Source: Halanaerobacter jeridensis
Lineage (GTDB): Bacteria; Bacillota; Halanaerobiia; Halobacteroidales; Halobacteroidaceae
DNA length: 64,000 bases
Reading direction: 5' to 3'
Assembly (NCBI RefSeq): GCF_016908315.1
Contig: NZ_JAFBDQ010000015.1
Coordinates: 1-64,000, forward strand
In this document: positions 27,252 to 37,242 of the stretch, piece by piece
Layout: each line of letters begins with the position of its first letter
How positions within the stretch are numbered: the stretch's first letter is position 1
The notes under the pieces: model-generated
Seen by the model: the letters and a program-made list of their open reading frames with translations, nothing else
What the model was told of the DNA's origin: nothing
The model's database searches: none
Translations under genes and position numbers: made by a program

Positions 27252-28616
27252 TTGCTATTTAATACCGGAGAAATATTAGAAACAGTTAAGATGATTAAAC
27301 AGGAAAATTTTGATATCCGGACTATTACCTTAGGTATTAATCTCCGCGATTGTGCCCACCCTGATATTGAAGTCTTAAAAGAAAATATCTATGAAAAAGT
27401 AACTTCTACAGCTGAAAATTTAGTAGATACAGCTAATAAAATTGAAGCCAAATTTGGCATGCCTATTGTTAATAAAAGAATCTCTGTCACACCAATTTCA
27501 ATTGTAGCTAATGCTTGTGAAGAAACTGATTATAGCTCCATTGCTCAAACTTTAGATAAAGCTGCTAAAGAAGTCGGAGTTGACTTTATCGGTGGTTTTT
27601 CCGCTTTGATTCATAAAGGCTATACCAGTGGGGAAAGAAATTTATTGCAATCCATCCCTAAAGCTTTAGCAACTACTGATAGAGTTTGTTCTTCAGTTAA
27701 TGTAGCTTCTACTAAAGCAGGTATCAACATGGATGCTGTTTTAGAAATGGGCCAAATTATTAAAGAAACTGCTGAAGCTACAGCAGAAGATGATGGTTTA
27801 GGTGCAGCAAAGTTGGTTACTTTCTGTAATGTACCAGAAGATAATCCATTTATGGCAGGTGCTTTTCACGGCACAGGTGAACCAGAAGCTGTACTAAATA
27901 TTGGTGTAAGTGGGCCGGGAGTAGTTAAACGCGCTTTAGAAGAAATGCCTGAAAGCAGTAGCTTTAATGAATTATCTGATAAAATAAAACGCACTGCTTT
28001 TAAAATTACTAGAATGGGTGAATTAGTCGGCGATACTGCTTCTGACATGATGGACATCCCATTTGGAATTGTTGACCTATCTTTAGCTCCTACTCCAGCC
28101 GTTGGAGATAGCGTAGCTAATATTTTAGAAGAGATGGGCTTAGAATCATGCGGGACCCACGGTACTACTGCAGCGCTAGCACTATTAAATGATGCTGTTA
28201 AAAAAGGTGGTTCCATGGCTTCCTCATCTGTCGGTGGGTTAAGTGGCGCTTTTATTCCTGTCAGTGAAGACCAAGGTATGATTGAAGCAACTGAGGTTGG
28301 TTCTTTAAGTCTAGAAAAATTAGAAGCTATGACTTCAGTTTGTTCAGTCGGTTTAGATATGATTGCTGTGCCAGGTAATACATCCGCAGAAACACTATCC
28401 GCTATTATCTCTGATGAAATGGCAATTGGAATGATTAATAAGAAGACTACTGCTGTAAGAATTATCCCTGCCCCAGGCAAAAAAGTAGGCGAAGAAGTAG
28501 AATTCGGGGGACTATTAGGAACTGCTCCAATTATGGAAGTGAGTGACTTTAGTTCTGACCAGTTCGTTAACCGCGGGGGACGGATTCCAGCTCCAATTCA
28601 AGCTTTAACTAATTAA
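27252..28616 (+). CDS. PFL-family protein (DUF711/UPF0210)
   Basis: This 454-aa protein of the DUF711 family has a glycyl-radical-enzyme-like (PFL) fold. It contains [48 protein letters not shown] and [15 protein letters not shown], all typical. No glycyl radical motif is evident. The start is TTG behind AAAGGAG. It pairs with the upstream ACT-domain gene, which may be its amino-acid sensor. The reaction is unknown. Confidence 0.88.
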   Translation: MLFNTGEILETVKMIKQENFDIRTITLGINLRDCAHPDIEVLKENIYEKVTSTAENLVDTANKIEAKFGMPIVNKRISVTPISIVANACEETDYSSIAQTLDKAAKEVGVDFIGGFSALIHKGYTSGERNLLQSIPKALATTDRVCSSVNVASTKAGINMDAVLEMGQIIKETAEATAEDDGLGAAKLVTFCNVPEDNPFMAGAFHGTGEPEAVLNIGVSGPGVVKRALEEMPESSSFNELSDKIKRTAFKITRMGELVGDTASDMMDIPFGIVDLSLAPTPAVGDSVANILEEMGLESCGTHGTTAALALLNDAVKKGGSMASSSVGGLSGAFIPVSEDQGMIEATEVGSLSLEKLEAMTSVCSVGLDMIAVPGNTSAETLSAIISDEMAIGMINKKTTAVRIIPAPGKKVGEEVEFGGLLGTAPIMEVSDFSSDQFVNRGGRIPAPIQALTN

Positions 28617-28660
28617 GTTATAAGCTATAAACTATGACCTAAAAACAAAGTCAAAATCAA

Positions 28661-28701
28661 AAAACTGTGCCCCATGAATAAATGTCATGCGGCACAGTTT
28701 T
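28661..28701. terminator. Bidirectional terminator
   Basis: A perfect 11-bp stem (AAAACTGTGCC and complement) with an inner CATGA/TCATG pairing separates the convergent PFL and dehydrogenase genes. Confidence 0.85.
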
Positions 28702-28740
28702 TACTTATTACTGAAAGCTAAAAACTAAATCGGTGCTAGT

Positions 28741-29667
28741 CTATATTTCTTTAATTGTTTTCTGCAATGACTCAGCTGATTGATGTAATTGCTCTAATTC
28801 TTCTTCCTGAAGTGGAAATTCTAGTATCTTTTCTATTCCATTTTCTCCTATCACACAGGGAATACTTAAGGCAACATCTTCAATCTCATACTCGCCCTCT
28901 AAATAAACTGAAACAGGAAGCACAGCTTTTTCATCTATAGAAATAGCTTTGACAATTCTTTCTACTCCAGCAGCAATCCCATGGTTAGTAAATCCTTTCT
29001 TCTGCCAAATATCAAATCCAATACTTTTAACTTCTTCTACTATTTCAGGTTTATTAAGGCAGACATCCAAACCTCTAATCTGAGCAAAAGTATCAAAGTT
29101 ATAACCACAGATTCCTGCTATACTCCACGGTACAAATGAAGACTCGCCGTGTTCTCCTAATAAATACCCAAATACATTCTTCGGATCTAATTCATATTCA
29201 TTAGCTATAATTCGCATTAACCGCGCACTATCTACTAAAGTCCCTGTCCCAATCACTTTTTGGCGCTCATAACCGGCTTTAACAGCACTATAAGCAACTA
29301 TATCGACAGGATTAGTAACAGGAATAATAATCGCATCTGTAGTATATTCCATAACTTGACTCATAATATCGGTAGTTATCTCACTATTTATTTTAGCCAA
29401 ATCTCGGCGCGACTGCCCTTCCTTGACGCTTGGCCCGGCAGTTAAAATAATCAAATCTGCTTCGGCACAGTCACTATAATCTCCAACTTCTAATGTAGCA
29501 CTGGGATTATAATTATAAGCAGTAGTGTGCGAATAATCCATTACTTCGCCTTTAGCTTTTTCTTCATTTTTATCTAAGAGTGATATCTTTGAAATTGAAC
29601 CTAGAGATAATAAACGTCCTGTGACTGCACTTCCTACCATTCCTGCTCCAATAACTACTACTTTCAT
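28741..29667 (-). CDS. LDH/MDH-family 2-hydroxyacid dehydrogenase
   Basis: This NAD-dependent dehydrogenase has a Rossmann GAGMVGSAV, catalytic LVDSARLMR (Asp, Arg) and GEHGESSFVPWS (His). The active-site loop reads GPSVKEGQSRRDL. At the position that is Gln in lactate and Arg in malate dehydrogenases (LDH numbering 102) this protein appears to have Val, so substrate choice is uncertain and a hydrophobic 2-oxoacid is possible. Other residues favour the LDH side. ATG is chosen with GAAGGGA about 10 nt upstream. It is a single gene between two terminators or gaps. Confidence 0.82.
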   Translation of the reverse strand: MKVVVIGAGMVGSAVTGRLLSLGSISKISLLDKNEEKAKGEVMDYSHTTAYNYNPSATLEVGDYSDCAEADLIILTAGPSVKEGQSRRDLAKINSEITTDIMSQVMEYTTDAIIIPVTNPVDIVAYSAVKAGYERQKVIGTGTLVDSARLMRIIANEYELDPKNVFGYLLGEHGESSFVPWSIAGICGYNFDTFAQIRGLDVCLNKPEIVEEVKSIGFDIWQKKGFTNHGIAAGVERIVKAISIDEKAVLPVSVYLEGEYEIEDVALSIPCVIGENGIEKILEFPLQEEELEQLHQSAESLQKTIKEI

Positions 29668-29724
29668 TGTTTTCACTTCCCTTCGTAGTTAAAAGATATA
29701 ATTTCTTTATTACTTTACCCAAGA

Positions 29725-31065
29725 TTAACGCAATAATTCAACCTCAATTCCTAAATCTTCTTCTAATTGATGATAACTAACTCCCTCTAAATCAAAGCCA
29801 CGAAAATCAAATGAAGTTTCAGGAAGCAGTACTAAATCAAATTGCTCTAAATCAGTTCCATACTTTTTTAGCTCTATCTTAAAATCTCTAACTGTCAATA
29901 ATCCAGCACTTAAGATGGAACCACCAAAAAAACTACTCCTTACGACTTTTACATCTATTATATCATCTAATTCCATCTGTTTCACTGCTTGTTCTATCCT
30001 ATCTTTTGCTAATTCTGAAGTTAATAATAATACTGACTGGGCTTGATAGTCCTTGATCACTTGTTTTAAATTTTGAAAAAACTGAGGGGCCAAATCATAA
30101 TGCAGCACTGCACCTGATTTAACTCCAGCTTCTTTTTTAATTACAAATTTTTGTTCTTCTTCTCGCTTGATTACTACTTCAGGATCAGCAGAATCTACTA
30201 ATCTATTAAAAGCATCAACTCTAGTTTGAACTTCTTTTCCTGCAACTTTAAGTATCTGATCTCCCCGCTGCAATTTACTTTTAGCAGCCGGAGAATCAAC
30301 TATTATTCCATTAACTACTGCCTTTAAGTCATCTACCTGCGCTGGTTCTAAAATTACCGGCACTCCATAACGAGAATTACAGTCACTGATAAACTCCCCT
30401 AATTCTTCCCACAAATTTAAATCAAATTTTATATCTTTAGGACTATGTTTAGTATAACCAGGTAAGAACACTCGTAAAGTTTGAGCCCCATACTGATTAA
30501 AGAAGGCTATGGTCTCTTCTAAATTAGACCAACCTACTAAATGCGGCATTGCAACAATACTACCGTGATAATCTATCTCTAATTCATTTAATTTCTTAAT
30601 CCCCTCTAAGACTACTCCAGCACTTAAGTCATTCATTAACTCTTCTCTACCCTCTATAGTCGCACTATTGAGAGAAATATTTAGTTCTACGTTATCTATT
30701 TGATTTAAAAACTCAACATTATTCTGTTTCAATCTACTGCCATTAGTAGTAAGTTGAATTGTCGTTTTGGGGAATTCCTCCCGCAGCAATTGAATGATCT
30801 CTTGAAACTGAGGATGAGTAAAAGGTTCCCCTTCTTCAATCTTAGTCGCTGATTCACCAATAATAATCTTTCTCTCAGCAGATAAAAAATCTATCATATT
30901 CTTAACCTCATTTAAAGGCCGATGCCCGCTAGAAAAAGTTTTGAGTTCCTTAGGATTGCCTTTATGACTGCAGAATTTACAGTCTAAATTACAAACAGAC
31001 GTTATCGGTAATATATTATCTTGTTGGGCTGATATAACAGCTAATTGTTGTTCTGAATAATCCAT
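29725..31065 (-). CDS. Radical SAM protein with PDZ and DUF512-like domains
   Basis: The N-terminal radical SAM domain has CNLDCKFC (C-x3-C-x2-C). A PDZ-like segment lies around residues 265-320 (GIIVDSPAAKSKLQRGDQIL). The C-terminal part has VRSSFFGGSILSAGLLTVRD and LLPETSFDFRGFDLEGVSY, matching the end of DUF512 proteins. The usual DUF512 order is PDZ first, so the order here is changed. GGAGG supports the ATG. The substrate is unknown. The gene stands alone, close to the molybdopterin cluster. Confidence 0.78.
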   Translation of the reverse strand: MDYSEQQLAVISAQQDNILPITSVCNLDCKFCSHKGNPKELKTFSSGHRPLNEVKNMIDFLSAERKIIIGESATKIEEGEPFTHPQFQEIIQLLREEFPKTTIQLTTNGSRLKQNNVEFLNQIDNVELNISLNSATIEGREELMNDLSAGVVLEGIKKLNELEIDYHGSIVAMPHLVGWSNLEETIAFFNQYGAQTLRVFLPGYTKHSPKDIKFDLNLWEELGEFISDCNSRYGVPVILEPAQVDDLKAVVNGIIVDSPAAKSKLQRGDQILKVAGKEVQTRVDAFNRLVDSADPEVVIKREEEQKFVIKKEAGVKSGAVLHYDLAPQFFQNLKQVIKDYQAQSVLLLTSELAKDRIEQAVKQMELDDIIDVKVVRSSFFGGSILSAGLLTVRDFKIELKKYGTDLEQFDLVLLPETSFDFRGFDLEGVSYHQLEEDLGIEVELLR

Positions 31066-31134
31066 ATTATTTCCTCCGTAAATATAAGTTAATTTTATTA
31101 TAGCAATTAAATTATATCAACTTTAGCTTAATTA

Positions 31135-31410
31135 TTAAATACAAAACTCTTTCCAATACCAATATTTTGAATAATCTACTTCAGTTTTTAAAAGACTAAT
31201 ACTATCTTTAAGATAATAATTCCAATTTGAATAAACTTTATAAGGTTTTGCCACCTTTTCATCTGCTAATTTCTTAAATAAATAATCATCAATATAACCA
31301 TAACCATGGATTAGTTTCTTACGCCCTACTAACCTTAGTTTCCCTTTAACTACATCATCTAAAGGATTATATTTAAATTCTAGCTTATCCTCATAATATG
31401 GAAGTGAGCT
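31135..31410 (-). pseudogene. Decayed C-terminal gene fragment, about 91 codons
   Basis: This frame is open for 91 codons but has no start codon; it opens after a TAA. It looks coding: LRLVGRKKLIHGYGYIDDYL and SNWNYYLKDSISLLK are well-formed, aromatic-rich stretches, and the fragment ends in a natural stop. It is probably the tail of a deleted gene. I do not recognise the family. The rest of the 540-bp gap holds nothing else apart from the terminator of the molybdopterin operon. Confidence 0.5.
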
Positions 31411-31563
31411 TTAGACATACTTTAAGAAATTTACCTGAGTGAGAAAGCTTTTTACAGTAATTGCTCAACTACAATTTAAAAACTATCCTCTCCCTGTTTA
31501 CTATTATAATAGAAAGATTAAATTTTCATCCATCAATTCTTGTATTTTACTTATAGAGACAAA

Positions 31564-31593
31564 ATAAATTCAGCCTTTCAAGGCTGAATTTAT
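31564..31593 (-). terminator. Terminator of the tup-moe-moa operon
   Basis: A perfect 13-bp stem (ATAAATTCAGCCT and complement) with a TTCA loop follows the MoaD-like gene by 13 bp. Confidence 0.85.
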
Positions 31594-31605
31594 TCAAACT
31601 ATATA

Positions 31606-31911
31606 TTATTCTTCTATCATTCCCAACATCGCTCGATAAGGTCCAGGAGTGCCGGGAGGCACAAAAGCTACCCGATCTCCAGGGCCAATCATTCCTTTCC
31701 CAAAAGGAGTCGCTTTCCCATTTATAACTACAGATTCTATTTTTTCTAACGGTAAATCTAAATCTTTAGCTAATTCAATATCAGATTCTTCCCCATCTAA
31801 CTTAAAGTAGATTGGCAGTGGCCAATCCCGTTGATGAAATAATTCTCTAAGATCTCCAAAACCCCTAACTTCTATCGTATCTTCAGATTTTGAAGTTAAT
31901 ACTTCTTTCAT
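31606..31911 (-). CDS. MoaD/ThiS-like protein without Gly-Gly end
   Basis: This 101-aa beta-grasp protein shows PIYFKLDGEE, KIESVVINGKATPFGKGM and GPGDRVAFVPPG, the pattern of the Mut7-C-type ubiquitin-like fold within the MoaD/ThiS group. The C-terminus runs on past PPG to a Met-rich end and lacks the Gly-Gly needed for thiocarboxylate formation. A direct sulfur-carrier role is therefore doubtful; the regular moaD is near 42 kb. It is the last gene of the operon. Confidence 0.7.
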   Translation of the reverse strand: MKEVLTSKSEDTIEVRGFGDLRELFHQRDWPLPIYFKLDGEESDIELAKDLDLPLEKIESVVINGKATPFGKGMIGPGDRVAFVPPGTPGPYRAMLGMIEE

Positions 31912-31917
31912 CTTATT

Positions 31918-32418
31918 TCACTCCCTTCCTTTATCTAAAATATCTCTTTCAATCAATTTTACTACTTCATCTAACTCTTCATTATATATATCTTCTTCTC
32001 TACTTTGCTCAGAGTTAATAATTCTCTTTAATACCTCATCTTCTGGAACAGCAAATTCATCATATTCTCCCGGTCTAAAAATTTCTATTTTAGGTACTTG
32101 TCCTGTCTTATATCCTTCTATAATCACTAAGTCAAAACTATCATCTATATATTGTTCCACTAATTTTTCTACTTTGACTTCTGTTTCAACTTCTTTAATC
32201 ATTGCAACTTTCTCCTGTGAAGATAAAACAACTGTTTCTGCTCCTGCTTCTCGATGACGCCAACTATCTTTACCTGCTTTATCAATTTTAAATTTATGAG
32301 CATTATGTTTAATTGTAGCTACTTTGTAACCTTTGTTTTTAAGCTTTGGTATCAATTTAGTAATAAAAGTAGTCTTCCCTGAATTAGACCAACCCACTAT
32401 AGCAATCATTGCTACCAT
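31918..32418 (-). CDS. mobB: MobB, molybdopterin-guanine dinucleotide GTPase
   Basis: The P-loop IVGWSNSGKTTFITKLI begins the protein, followed by GYKVATIKHNAHKFKIDKAG, the MobB signature, and VIIEGYKTGQVPKIEIFR. Length is 166 aa. ATG is chosen with GGAG 8 nt upstream. MobB assists attachment of GMP to molybdopterin; with tungsten enzymes of the AOR type its need is less clear. It lies within the cofactor operon. Confidence 0.92.
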   Translation of the reverse strand: MVAMIAIVGWSNSGKTTFITKLIPKLKNKGYKVATIKHNAHKFKIDKAGKDSWRHREAGAETVVLSSQEKVAMIKEVETEVKVEKLVEQYIDDSFDLVIIEGYKTGQVPKIEIFRPGEYDEFAVPEDEVLKRIINSEQSREEDIYNEELDEVVKLIERDILDKGRE

Positions 32419-32437
32419 AATTAGCACTCCTTATTAA

Positions 32438-32929
32438 TTATTCTCGAGCACAATCTTCTACTTCATCTTGTAATAATTCCACTGCATGAGGTATCACTTC
32501 TAAAATCACTTCTAAACATTCTTGGACTGCTTTAGGACTCCCCGGCAGATTAATGATTAAAGATTCCCCTTTAACTCCTGCTACAGCCCTAGATAACATA
32601 GCTTTACGAGTCTTTTTTAAACTCTCTGCCCGCATAGTTTCTGGAATCCCCGGCACTTCTTTCTCAATCACCTCTTTTGTCGCATCAGGAGTTACATCTG
32701 TTGGAGCTAAACCTGTGCCACCAGTAGTTAAAATCAAATGTAGCTTTAAGTCAACTGCCATTTTATGAAGCTCATCAATAATCATTTTTTTATTATCAGG
32801 TAGCACTTGATAATAATCCACTTGACCATCAATCTCCTGCACAGCTTTCTCTATTACTGGACCACTTTCATCTTTCCGCTCTCCTGCTGCCCCGCTGTCA
32901 CTTAAAGTTAAGACCCCTACTTTAATCAT
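32438..32929 (-). CDS. mogA: MogA/MoaB-type molybdopterin adenylyltransferase
   Basis: This protein adenylylates molybdopterin before metal insertion by MoeA. GVLTLSDSGAAGERKDESG, TTGGTGLAPTDVTPDAT and LPGSPKAVQECL are standard. At 163 aa it is of MoaB/MogA length. It overlaps the upstream MOSC gene by 8 bp. Confidence 0.9.
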   Translation of the reverse strand: MIKVGVLTLSDSGAAGERKDESGPVIEKAVQEIDGQVDYYQVLPDNKKMIIDELHKMAVDLKLHLILTTGGTGLAPTDVTPDATKEVIEKEVPGIPETMRAESLKKTRKAMLSRAVAGVKGESLIINLPGSPKAVQECLEVILEVIPHAVELLQDEVEDCARE

Positions 32930-33395
32930 TTAGCATCACCTCAATTAAAAGATCACTCTCTATCTTGCCCCCTGCTAATACTTTAGCAAAAATACCTCGT
33001 TTCGGCATAATACAGTCTCCTACTTGCTGATAAATCTCGCAGCGGTCATGACATTCTTTCCCAATTTGAGTTACTTCTAATAAAATTTCATCCCCAATCT
33101 TTAATCTGCTTCCAATCGGTAATTCATATAATTCTAATCCCTTAGTTACAATATTCTCTCCAAAAGCACCAGCCTCTAATTCTAGGCCCTGAGCTCTCAT
33201 CTCATCAATATCTTCTTGGCCTAAGAGACTGATTTGACGGTGCCAATCTCCAGCGTGGGCATCACCTTTCAGACCATAGTTTTCCTTTAAATAACCTGCT
33301 TCAATCTCAGTTTTAGCTTCTCCCTTTTCTTCACTGCGGCAGATAGCAATCACTTGGCCCCAATTATTTTTTTCTATCTTATGATTCTCACTCAC
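32922..33395 (-). CDS. MOSC-domain protein
   Basis: This stand-alone MOSC domain has 157 aa with YGLKGDAHAGDWHRQISLL and GAFGENIVTKGL. The conserved Cys region GKECHDRCEIYQQVGDCIMP is intact. MOSC domains handle sulfur or carry it to the pterin cofactor. The start codon is GTG behind GGGGGGA. It lies directly after moaC-MOSC, whose own MOSC domain lacks these Cys residues. Confidence 0.85.
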   Translation of the reverse strand: MSENHKIEKNNWGQVIAICRSEEKGEAKTEIEAGYLKENYGLKGDAHAGDWHRQISLLGQEDIDEMRAQGLELEAGAFGENIVTKGLELYELPIGSRLKIGDEILLEVTQIGKECHDRCEIYQQVGDCIMPKRGIFAKVLAGGKIESDLLIEVMLND

Positions 33396-33409
33396 TATTA
33401 TCCCCCCTT

Positions 33410-34303
33410 TTATAATAAAACCTCTAATCTATCGCCAGTTTTTAGTTCTCCACCTTCTAAGACCCTAGCAAAAATTCCTTCTTGATACATAGCAAGGTAA
33501 TGGTCTTCCATCCTCTGGTCATCTTTTCCAATTTGCTTTATCTCTAAAATAATATCTGAACCTAACTTCAATTTAGTACCTAACTGCAACTTAAACAAAT
33601 CTATTCCTTCAGTAATTATATTAGCCTCAAAAGTACCTAATTCCACTTCAGGATTAGCATATTTAGTCACTGAATCAACGGCTAAGAGACTCACTTGATG
33701 TTTTCCAGTTTGAGCATGAATATCACCTTCTAAACCATAATCCTGCTGGATTGTAACCGACTCTATTTTCTCTTTAGGTTGACCACGCTCATCTCCCCGA
33801 TAAATAGCAGCTATCTTTCCTACTAATTCATCAGATAGATAAGTCCCACTCTTACCACCTGTTTTCTTTAATAACTTAATCTCGCCAATTTCCATTGCTT
33901 TATCAACTGCTTTACACATATCATAAATAGTCAAGGCAGCCGTTGAGACAGCCGTTAATGATTCCATCTCTACTCCTGTTTTAGCAGTTATTTTAGTAGT
34001 AGCTATAATCTCTATAATTCCTTCTGTATCTATAATCTTAAATTCAATATCAATCCCACTTACCGCTAATGGATGACACATCGGAATCAAATCTGGAGTC
34101 TTTTTTACTCCCATAATTCCTGCTACACGAGCTACTTCTAGCACATCCCCTTTTTCTATTTCATCATCTTTAATCAATTCTAATGTTTTAGCACTAACTT
34201 TAACCTCTCCTTTAGCTACCGCAATTCTTTTAGTATCTTCTTTTTCGCTCACATCAACCATTCTCGACCGACCCTGCTCATCAAAATGACTAAATTTATC
34301 CAT
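33410..34303 (-). CDS. moaC: MoaC-MOSC fusion protein
   Basis: Residues 1-155 are MoaC (cyclic pyranopterin monophosphate synthase): [58 protein letters not shown]. Residues about 165-297 are a MOSC domain with [19 protein letters not shown] and [12 protein letters not shown]. The MOSC Cys residues are replaced ([18 protein letters not shown]), so this half may be structural or bind cofactor without sulfur chemistry. It lies 2 bp from moaA. Confidence 0.92.
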   Translation of the reverse strand: MDKFSHFDEQGRSRMVDVSEKEDTKRIAVAKGEVKVSAKTLELIKDDEIEKGDVLEVARVAGIMGVKKTPDLIPMCHPLAVSGIDIEFKIIDTEGIIEIIATTKITAKTGVEMESLTAVSTAALTIYDMCKAVDKAMEIGEIKLLKKTGGKSGTYLSDELVGKIAAIYRGDERGQPKEKIESVTIQQDYGLEGDIHAQTGKHQVSLLAVDSVTKYANPEVELGTFEANIITEGIDLFKLQLGTKLKLGSDIILEIKQIGKDDQRMEDHYLAMYQEGIFARVLEGGELKTGDRLEVLL

Positions 34304-34305
34304 TT

Positions 34306-35283
34306 TTAGCCCCCAATCTGAGACATATTTGTTAAAAACTCTGTCTCATTATTTAAAGAATGACCAACAGGTTTTTGCCCTACTGCTGCAATGAATTTAT
34401 TTTTAATTGCCTCTTTGCCTTCTGCTAAGGCTTCACTTAAATCTATCTCCTCTTCGCTAAATAAACAAGGTCTTAATTGTCCAGTAGCAGTTAAACGCAG
34501 GCGATTACAATCACTACAAAAATGATTGCTAATTGCATTAATAAAACCAATGGAACCTAAACTATCTCCTACCTGATAATAATAAGCTGGACCATTTCCG
34601 GTATTAAATTCTGTCGGGAGTAACTGTTCTTCTTTCTTAATTATTTCTTTAACTTTATCAATTCCTAAGTAACGTTTTTCCTGTTCTAGTTTCTTATTTC
34701 CCGAAGGCATAAATTCAATAAATCTGACATGGACATTATATTTTTTACTTAGATTAACAAAATCAAGTATTTCATCATCATTAATGCCCTTCATCACTAC
34801 TACATTAATTTTAACGGGAGCTAATCCCACCTCTAAAGCAGTTTCAATTCCAGTTAGAACTTCTTGATATTGCTCAAAACGAGTTATCTTTTTAAATTTC
34901 TCTTCTTGTAGCGTATCCAAACTAATATTCACTCGCTCTAAACCAGCTTTTACTAACTCTGCACCAGATTGAGGTAGTAAAATACCATTAGTTGTCATTG
35001 CAATCTCTTCAATCCCAGCAATTTGATTTAACATCCTTACTAAATCAGGCACTCCTTTTCTTACTAAAGGTTCTCCCCCAGTTAACCTAATTTTCTTAAT
35101 CCCGAGATCTGCTCCTGCTGCAACTATTTCTGCTATCTCTTCATAACTTAAAATTTCATCATGAGAGATATTCTCTACTCCTTCAGCCGGCATACAGTAA
35201 CGACAGCGTAAATTACATCTATCAGTAATTGAAATCCGTAAATAATCTATTATACGACCATATTGATCACTAAATTCAGTCAT
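34306..35283 (-). CDS. moaA: MoaA, GTP 3',8-cyclase
   Basis: This radical SAM enzyme catalyses the first step of molybdopterin synthesis. N-terminal cluster [10 protein letters not shown] and C-terminal cluster [18 protein letters not shown] are both complete. [12 protein letters not shown] and NISLDTL are also conserved. The C-terminus ends in Gly-Gly, which in MoaA reaches into the active site. The length is 325 aa. The start overlaps the end of moeA-PBP by 8 bp. Confidence 0.95.
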   Translation of the reverse strand: MTEFSDQYGRIIDYLRISITDRCNLRCRYCMPAEGVENISHDEILSYEEIAEIVAAGADLGIKKIRLTGGEPLVRKGVPDLVRMLNQIAGIEEIAMTTNGILLPQSGAELVKAGLERVNISLDTLQEEKFKKITRFEQYQEVLTGIETALEVGLAPVKINVVVMKGINDDEILDFVNLSKKYNVHVRFIEFMPSGNKKLEQEKRYLGIDKVKEIIKKEEQLLPTEFNTGNGPAYYYQVGDSLGSIGFINAISNHFCSDCNRLRLTATGQLRPCLFSEEEIDLSEALAEGKEAIKNKFIAAVGQKPVGHSLNNETEFLTNMSQIGG

Positions 35284-37177
35284 TCTCCATCACCTGCCCT
35301 GTTTTAGCTGTTCGATAACCTGATAAAGAAAGCACTTCTTCTTTAAATTGCTGACTGCGAATTACTTCTAATAATTTTTGGATCCGCTTATCGTTCTCAT
35401 ATTTTTTAGGAATTATCAAGTCATATCTCTCTTCAGCCACGGGAATAAACTCCAGATCAAAGGCCTGAGCAGCTGCTAAGACTCCTAGCCCTACATCTGC
35501 ACCTCCATTTGCTATTGCTGCAGCTAAAGTCATATGGGTATATTCCACTCGGTCATAACCGTTGATTTCTTGTGGATTAATCCCAGCTTCTTCTAATTTA
35601 TAATCAAATAAAACTCTTGTCCCTGCTCCTCGCTGACGATTAATAAATAACAGGTCACTAGTTGCTAAATCTTTAATCTTCTGTAACCTATCAGCATCTT
35701 CTTTACGCAGCATTAACCCCTGCTGACGGTAGACCAAATTTACTAAGTACGTATCGCGATTAGGTAGGTGTTTCTCAACATAAGCATGATTATACTCTCC
35801 TGTCTCAGTATCAAGCAAATGTGCTCCAGCTAAATGCGCTTCTTTTCTCTTTAAGGCTGTTAAACCTCCAAGACTTCCAGTCGATTTAGTTATAAAATCA
35901 ACCTTCTTTTGGGCCAACTCATTCTTCACAATATCCAAAGTTAAGTCATTACTGCCGCTCATTACTAAAGTATCTGCAGGATGCATTCCTTCATTTAACA
36001 GCTCCACTTCCATCTCTGCACCCCGGGTAACTCCTTCGCTAAATTCTGAAATAGCCATTAATCCATCAGCCTCGACCAAAGAACCCATCTGTCCTGAAGC
36101 TCGAGCCAAAGGGACTGCCCTCTGTTCTCCCTCTAACTGAGTTAATTTCACCCGCACATATTCTCGAGCCCCCAACTTAGAAACGACTTTTGCAGCTGAT
36201 TTAGCAGTTACCTTTTTAACTTCCGGTACCTCATCTCCTGCTAATTGATACAATAAGGGACGTACAAACAATCTAAAAGTTAAAGCTGCAGCCACAGGAT
36301 AACCAGGCACTCCTATTACCGGAGTATTTCTAATCGTTCCTAAGACTACTGGGCCACCAGGTTTCATACTAACCCCATGCACTAAAACTTCTCCTAAATC
36401 ATCTACAATCTGAGCAGTATAATCCTCTCGTCCCGCTGAAGAGCCAGCAGTAATAACTACTAAATCTTTCTCTGCAACTGCTTGTTCAACCTGAGTTTTA
36501 ATCAGTTCATAATCATCAGCTATAATCTCTGTTTTAACTCCTCGCCCGCCCCATTGTTCAGCTAAATTACATAAGACATGGGAATTATACTCTATTATTT
36601 CTCCTGGTTCTAAAGAAGTTCCAGGCTCTACTAATTCTGTCCCCGTCGGAATTATTTCTACAACAGGCCGATGGTAAACTTCAATTTCAGTCACACCACC
36701 TTCTAATACTAACCCAATATCATGCGCAGTTAATTTATGATTCGTAGGCAGAATTAACTCTCCCTGAACTAAACTTTCTCCTACTGTTCTAATATTCTGC
36801 CAGGGAGTAGCCCCCACTTCAATTTCTACTCTATCTTCGGCAACTTGGTTCACATCTTCAATCATAATTACAGCATTAAACTTATCAGGGACTGCTTCAC
36901 CGGTGTCAATCATTTGATAATCTGTTCCTTGTTCTAAACTAATTGGATTCTTTTCCGAAGCTCCTGCTGTATCTGCAGCTACAACAGCAATACCATCCAT
37001 TGCTGAAGCATGATAATGAGGCGCTGATAGATTTGATCTGATAGCTTGTGCTGTAATACGTCCCCGAGCTTCTCGTACATCTATTGTTTCTACCGCAGTT
37101 TCAATTTCTAAATTGTCATACCATTTATCTTGAGCATCCTCAACTGCTATATTATCTAAATATATATTCCGCTCCAT
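35276..37177 (-). CDS. moeA: MoeA with C-terminal PBP-like domain
   Basis: Residues 1-400 are MoeA (molybdopterin molybdotransferase): SAPHYHASAMDGIAVVA, TGTELV, ITAGSSAGREDYT and GVPGYPVAAALTF. Residues about 405-633 are a periplasmic-binding-protein-like domain (GSNDLTLDIVKNEL, INRQRGAGTRVLFD, YTHMTLAAAIANGGADVG), of the kind that binds molybdate, tungstate or a cofactor in the cytoplasm. The two-domain form is common in clostridia and archaea. It follows a shorter moeA by 66 bp. Confidence 0.93.
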   Translation of the reverse strand: MERNIYLDNIAVEDAQDKWYDNLEIETAVETIDVREARGRITAQAIRSNLSAPHYHASAMDGIAVVAADTAGASEKNPISLEQGTDYQMIDTGEAVPDKFNAVIMIEDVNQVAEDRVEIEVGATPWQNIRTVGESLVQGELILPTNHKLTAHDIGLVLEGGVTEIEVYHRPVVEIIPTGTELVEPGTSLEPGEIIEYNSHVLCNLAEQWGGRGVKTEIIADDYELIKTQVEQAVAEKDLVVITAGSSAGREDYTAQIVDDLGEVLVHGVSMKPGGPVVLGTIRNTPVIGVPGYPVAAALTFRLFVRPLLYQLAGDEVPEVKKVTAKSAAKVVSKLGAREYVRVKLTQLEGEQRAVPLARASGQMGSLVEADGLMAISEFSEGVTRGAEMEVELLNEGMHPADTLVMSGSNDLTLDIVKNELAQKKVDFITKSTGSLGGLTALKRKEAHLAGAHLLDTETGEYNHAYVEKHLPNRDTYLVNLVYRQQGLMLRKEDADRLQKIKDLATSDLLFINRQRGAGTRVLFDYKLEEAGINPQEINGYDRVEYTHMTLAAAIANGGADVGLGVLAAAQAFDLEFIPVAEERYDLIIPKKYENDKRIQKLLEVIRSQQFKEEVLSLSGYRTAKTGQVMEND

Positions 37178-37242
37178 ATTTTACCCTCCCTAACTATCTT
37201 CATGCTAATTATCCTCAAGCATCATAGCTTTAACCACTACTC

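Noticed and set aside
27866-28480. 204-aa minus-strand frame opposite the PFL-family gene
   Set aside because: It lies wholly within a well-supported gene and shows no family motifs.
28741-29667. Annotation as plain L-lactate dehydrogenase tied to the lar genes
   Set aside because: The specificity residue is unusual and the gene is far from larB, larC and larE, so the link is not supported.
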